From: Roseobacter insulae
Lineage (GTDB): Bacteria; Pseudomonadota; Alphaproteobacteria; Rhodobacterales; Rhodobacteraceae
Assembly: GCF_019375555.1 (NCBI RefSeq)
Contig: NZ_JAHXDN010000002.1
Span: 1-64,000 of the forward strand
Length of the DNA: 64,000 nt
Reading direction: 5' to 3'
In this document: positions 61,759 through 64,000 of the stretch, piece by piece
Layout: every line of letters starts with the position of its first letter
How positions within the stretch are numbered: the first letter of the stretch is position 1
Notes under the pieces: generated by a model
Told to the model about the DNA's origin: nothing
Seen by the model: the letters and a program-made list of their open reading frames with translations, nothing else
Database searches by the model: none
Made by a program: the position numbers and the translations under genes

Positions 61759-62412
61759 TCATCCCATCTTGAAGTCCGTCACATGGCGCGGCACCTGCAG
61801 ACCTTCGATGTTTCGGGGGTCCGGCACCGGCGCGCCGATTTCAGTCCGTACCGGAATGACCCCTGCCCAGATCGGCAGCGCATAGTCTTCCTCCTCGTCG
61901 ATCGCTCCGCCCGTGCGGATCTTGGCGCTGCCCTCCTCGATCTTCATGCCAAGCACCATCGTGGCTTTCAGATCCTGCGCGTGGTCAGGGCGCAGCATTT
62001 CGTAGCGACCGGGAAAAAGGCCGTTCACGAAGCGACCGAGTTTTTCCAGCTTGGCCTCGGGGTCTTCGACCTTGACCGCAGTTCCGAACAACATGACGGA
62101 GCGGGTGTTTGCAGAATGGTGCATGCCGGAGCGCGCCAGAACCAGACCATCCAGAATAGCCACCGTCAGGCACACATCCGCATCTCTGGACGCGCGCAGG
62201 GCCCGGCTGGCAGACGATCCGTGCCAGTAGATGTGATTGCCTTCGCGCCATTGCAGCGTCGGCGTGACATAGGGTTTGCCGTCGATGATGTATCCTACGC
62301 TGCACATCGGTTGGGCATCCAGAATGGCGTTGACCGTTTCCCTGTCAAAATGCCCGCGTTGATGCAGCCGGCGCAGGCGGGAACGGTTGGTGATCGGTAA
62401 GCTCTGGGTCAT
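61759..62412 (-). CDS. Pyridoxamine 5'-phosphate oxidase-like FMN protein
   Basis: This 217-residue protein matches the PNPOx-like split-barrel flavoprotein family: MCSVGYIIDGKPYVTPTLQW, IYWHGSSASRALRASRDADV, the CLTVAILDGLVLARSGMHHS segment and FGTAVKVEDPEAKLE. Members bind FMN, F420 or heme. The ATG at 62412 is used, since the longer frame reaches into the divergent regulator. It is divergent from a MocR regulator, 60 bases away; MocR proteins use pyridoxal phosphate, so a vitamin B6 connection is plausible but not shown. Confidence 0.87.
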   Translation of the reverse strand: MTQSLPITNRSRLRRLHQRGHFDRETVNAILDAQPMCSVGYIIDGKPYVTPTLQWREGNHIYWHGSSASRALRASRDADVCLTVAILDGLVLARSGMHHSANTRSVMLFGTAVKVEDPEAKLEKLGRFVNGLFPGRYEMLRPDHAQDLKATMVLGMKIEEGSAKIRTGGAIDEEEDYALPIWAGVIPVRTEIGAPVPDPRNIEGLQVPRHVTDFKMG

Positions 62413-62456
62413 TGGGAGGTCCTGCGTTCTGTGTTGCGGCACGACCCCTAGCGCGG

Positions 62457-62482
62457 TATTGGATATGATAAAATGGCCAATA
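62457..62482. promoter_or_regulatory. Inverted repeat overlapping the MocR start
   Basis: TATTGG at 62457-62462 and CCAATA at 62477-62482 form a six-base inverted repeat with a 14-base spacer. It spans the ATG of the regulator at 62473 and lies in the divergent gap, so it could mediate autorepression and control of the PNPOx-like gene. Confidence 0.4.
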
Positions 62483-63915
62483 TAGAACAAAAATTACAGT
62501 CCAATCTGGATGCGAAGCTCTTTGCGCTTACGCTCGACAGGCGTGCACCGAAACCCTTGCACCTGCAGTTGGCCGATGCCCTGCGTGACATTATCCTCAG
62601 CGGCGGGGCACTGTCGGGGGCCCGCCTTCCGGCCAGTCGTGGTCTTGCGGGTGAGCTGTCGGTATCGCGCATGACGGTCACCACCGCCTATGATCAGCTC
62701 CTCGGCGAAGGATACCTCTCGGCGCGACGCGGCGGGGGCACTTTCGTGGCCGACCACCTGCCACACCTTGCGCCGCCACGCGGGGTAAAACCGCGTCTTC
62801 CTCAGCGGTCAGCCGACTGGCGTCCGTTCCAACCGGGCCTGCCCGATTGGGCTCTTTTCCCGCATCGCATCTGGGCGAGACATCTGGAACGGTCGTGGCG
62901 AGCGCCGGCACCGGGATTGCTGGCACAACCGGATCCGCTGGGATGGTTTCCCTTACGTGCCGCCATCAGCGAGCACCTCTCGGCCTGGCGTGGGCTGGAA
63001 TGTGATCCCGAACAGGTGGTGATCACGGGCGGCGCATGGGACGCCTTCGACATCGTGTTCCGGGCCATCCTTGCACCCGGGCAAAATGTGGCGGTCGAGG
63101 ATCCCGGGTGGTCGCCGCTGCGCCACATGCTGACCCGATCAGACATCACTCCCGTGCCGATCCGTGTTGGTACCGACGGGCTTGATGCGCATGACATCGC
63201 CCGGGATATCGCGGCGGCGGTGGTTACGCCCTCGCGACATTTTCCAACCGGTGTCTCGATGTCTCTGGCGCGACGGGTGACGCTTCTGGATTGGGCGCGG
63301 AGCACAAGGGCGCTGATTGTCGAGGATGACTACGACAGCGAATTTCGGTATCAGGGGCAACCTTTGCCATCGCTGTCCGGTCTGGATGGTCTCCGGAACA
63401 CGCTGTACCTCGGCAGCTTTTCCAAACTGCTGAGCCCCGCATTGCGGATCGGATACCTTGTTGTGCCGACAGCACAGATCGACCCGGTCAGATCCTACTT
63501 GTCCTTGACGGGGTCCCGCGCCTCTTTGGTTCCGCAACCGGCGCTGGCAACCTTTATGGACAGTGGCGAGTTCGCAACCCATCTGCGCCGCATGCGCCGG
63601 ACCTATGCCAAGCGGCAGGCCTGTCTTGTCTCGGCGCTGGCGCCGCTTGCCGATGACCTTGTTGTCACGCCGGACCCGTCGGGCATGCACCTGTGTTGCC
63701 CGCTGGCTCCGGCGCTTGCGGACATAGCGACCGACAAGGATGTTTCCGAGCTTGGCGCGGCACATGGGCTGACCGTCAGGGCCTTGTCATCGCATGCGGT
63801 GCTGCCTGATCCGCCGCAGGGTGTCCTGCTCGGATACGCGGCTTTCGATGAGGACGCGCTGCGCGAAAGTGCCGAGGTTCTGACGGGTCTGATCCGACAG
63901 GTGCACGTCAGGTGA
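62473..63915 (+). CDS. MocR-family regulator (GntR domain fused to aminotransferase-like domain)
   Basis: This 480-residue protein has an N-terminal GntR winged helix (LQLADALRDIILSGGALSGA, LPASRGLAGELSVSRMTVTT, ARRGGGTFVADHLP) joined by a linker to a fold-type I aminotransferase-like domain. The PLP lysine is in YLGSFSKLLSPALRIGYL. Other marks are VEDPGWSPLRHML and TPSRHFPTGVSMSLARR. MocR proteins such as PdxR, TauR and GabR regulate neighbouring genes using PLP or its adducts. The ATG at 62473 has only a weak ribosome site. It is divergent from the PNPOx-like gene, its likely target. Confidence 0.92.
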   Translation: MANIEQKLQSNLDAKLFALTLDRRAPKPLHLQLADALRDIILSGGALSGARLPASRGLAGELSVSRMTVTTAYDQLLGEGYLSARRGGGTFVADHLPHLAPPRGVKPRLPQRSADWRPFQPGLPDWALFPHRIWARHLERSWRAPAPGLLAQPDPLGWFPLRAAISEHLSAWRGLECDPEQVVITGGAWDAFDIVFRAILAPGQNVAVEDPGWSPLRHMLTRSDITPVPIRVGTDGLDAHDIARDIAAAVVTPSRHFPTGVSMSLARRVTLLDWARSTRALIVEDDYDSEFRYQGQPLPSLSGLDGLRNTLYLGSFSKLLSPALRIGYLVVPTAQIDPVRSYLSLTGSRASLVPQPALATFMDSGEFATHLRRMRRTYAKRQACLVSALAPLADDLVVTPDPSGMHLCCPLAPALADIATDKDVSELGAAHGLTVRALSSHAVLPDPPQGVLLGYAAFDEDALRESAEVLTGLIRQVHVR

Positions 63916-63954
63916 CGGAGGCGTCAGGAAAGCGCTGCCCCGGGGCGAGATCGA

Positions 63955-63980
63955 CCGAAGGGGAGCAGCGCCCCCTTCGG
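63955..63980 (+). terminator. Stem-loop after the MocR gene
   Basis: CCGAAGGGG (63955-63963) pairs with CCCCTTCGG (63972-63980) across an eight-base loop, 39 bases after the stop. No T run follows, so it is a weak intrinsic terminator candidate. Confidence 0.4.
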
Positions 63981-64000
63981 CCCGCGCTGGGTCAACCTGG

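Overview
The window looks like chromosomal DNA from a marine-type alphaproteobacterium, most probably Rhodobacterales (Roseobacter group). The reasons are the high G+C, the dense operons with ATGA and TGATG start/stop overlaps, the many ABC and TRAP importers, and a C-P lyase locus with two phnE genes and a hexapeptide transferase. This placement is inferred from gene content, not from a marker gene. No rRNA, tRNA, insertion sequence, phage or CRISPR array was seen.

Layout. (1) 51-1664: an ArsR repressor with an SRPBCC protein, divergent from a DUF899 thioredoxin-like gene, with two palindromic operators between them. (2) 1677-6966: a complete nickel-pincer cofactor operon (larA-larC-larE-larB) divergent from a mandelate-racemase-type dehydratase, suggesting a nickel epimerase feeding a sugar-acid dehydratase. 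(3) 7245-20083: phosphonate uptake (phnC, phnD, two phnE, hexapeptide transferase) and C-P lyase (phnGHIJKLNM), with phnF and a second, divergent PhnM on the opposite strand. (4) 20385-23462: an ankyrin protein and a dadA-type oxidase behind a tandem glycine riboswitch. (5) 23688-27590: YcaO, TfuA, an HELGH metallopeptidase and a 165-residue protein ending in seven (V/I)SGAR pentapeptides. This is the best candidate for an undescribed system, a thioamide-type peptide modification locus with a repeat core. (6) 27607-35491: a cyclase/TPR protein with a GNAT enzyme, a cupin-amine oxidase-tetR operon, a Tat-exported isochorismatase-like hydrolase divergent from an AraC regulator, and a DUF454 protein. 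(7) 35818-41526: a two-gene operon of an unrecognised 987-residue protein and a bacterial peptidyl-arginine deiminase that keeps all four catalytic residues. (8) 41586-61717: a large carbohydrate catabolic region with an isomerase, three PfkB kinases, a lactonase, BtpA/SgcQ, an M42 hydrolase, an FGGY kinase, a sugar ABC importer, a FucU mutarotase, two DapA-type aldolases, a GntR regulator and a TRAP importer. (9) 61759-63915: a PNPOx-like flavoprotein divergent from a MocR regulator.

How they fit together: most blocks are self-contained uptake or catabolic modules with a local regulator and, in several cases, a visible palindrome in the shared promoter gap (ArsR, PhnF, TetR, AraC, GntR, MocR). 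The YcaO/TfuA locus and the arginine deiminase operon have no obvious metabolic role and are the parts most worth testing.
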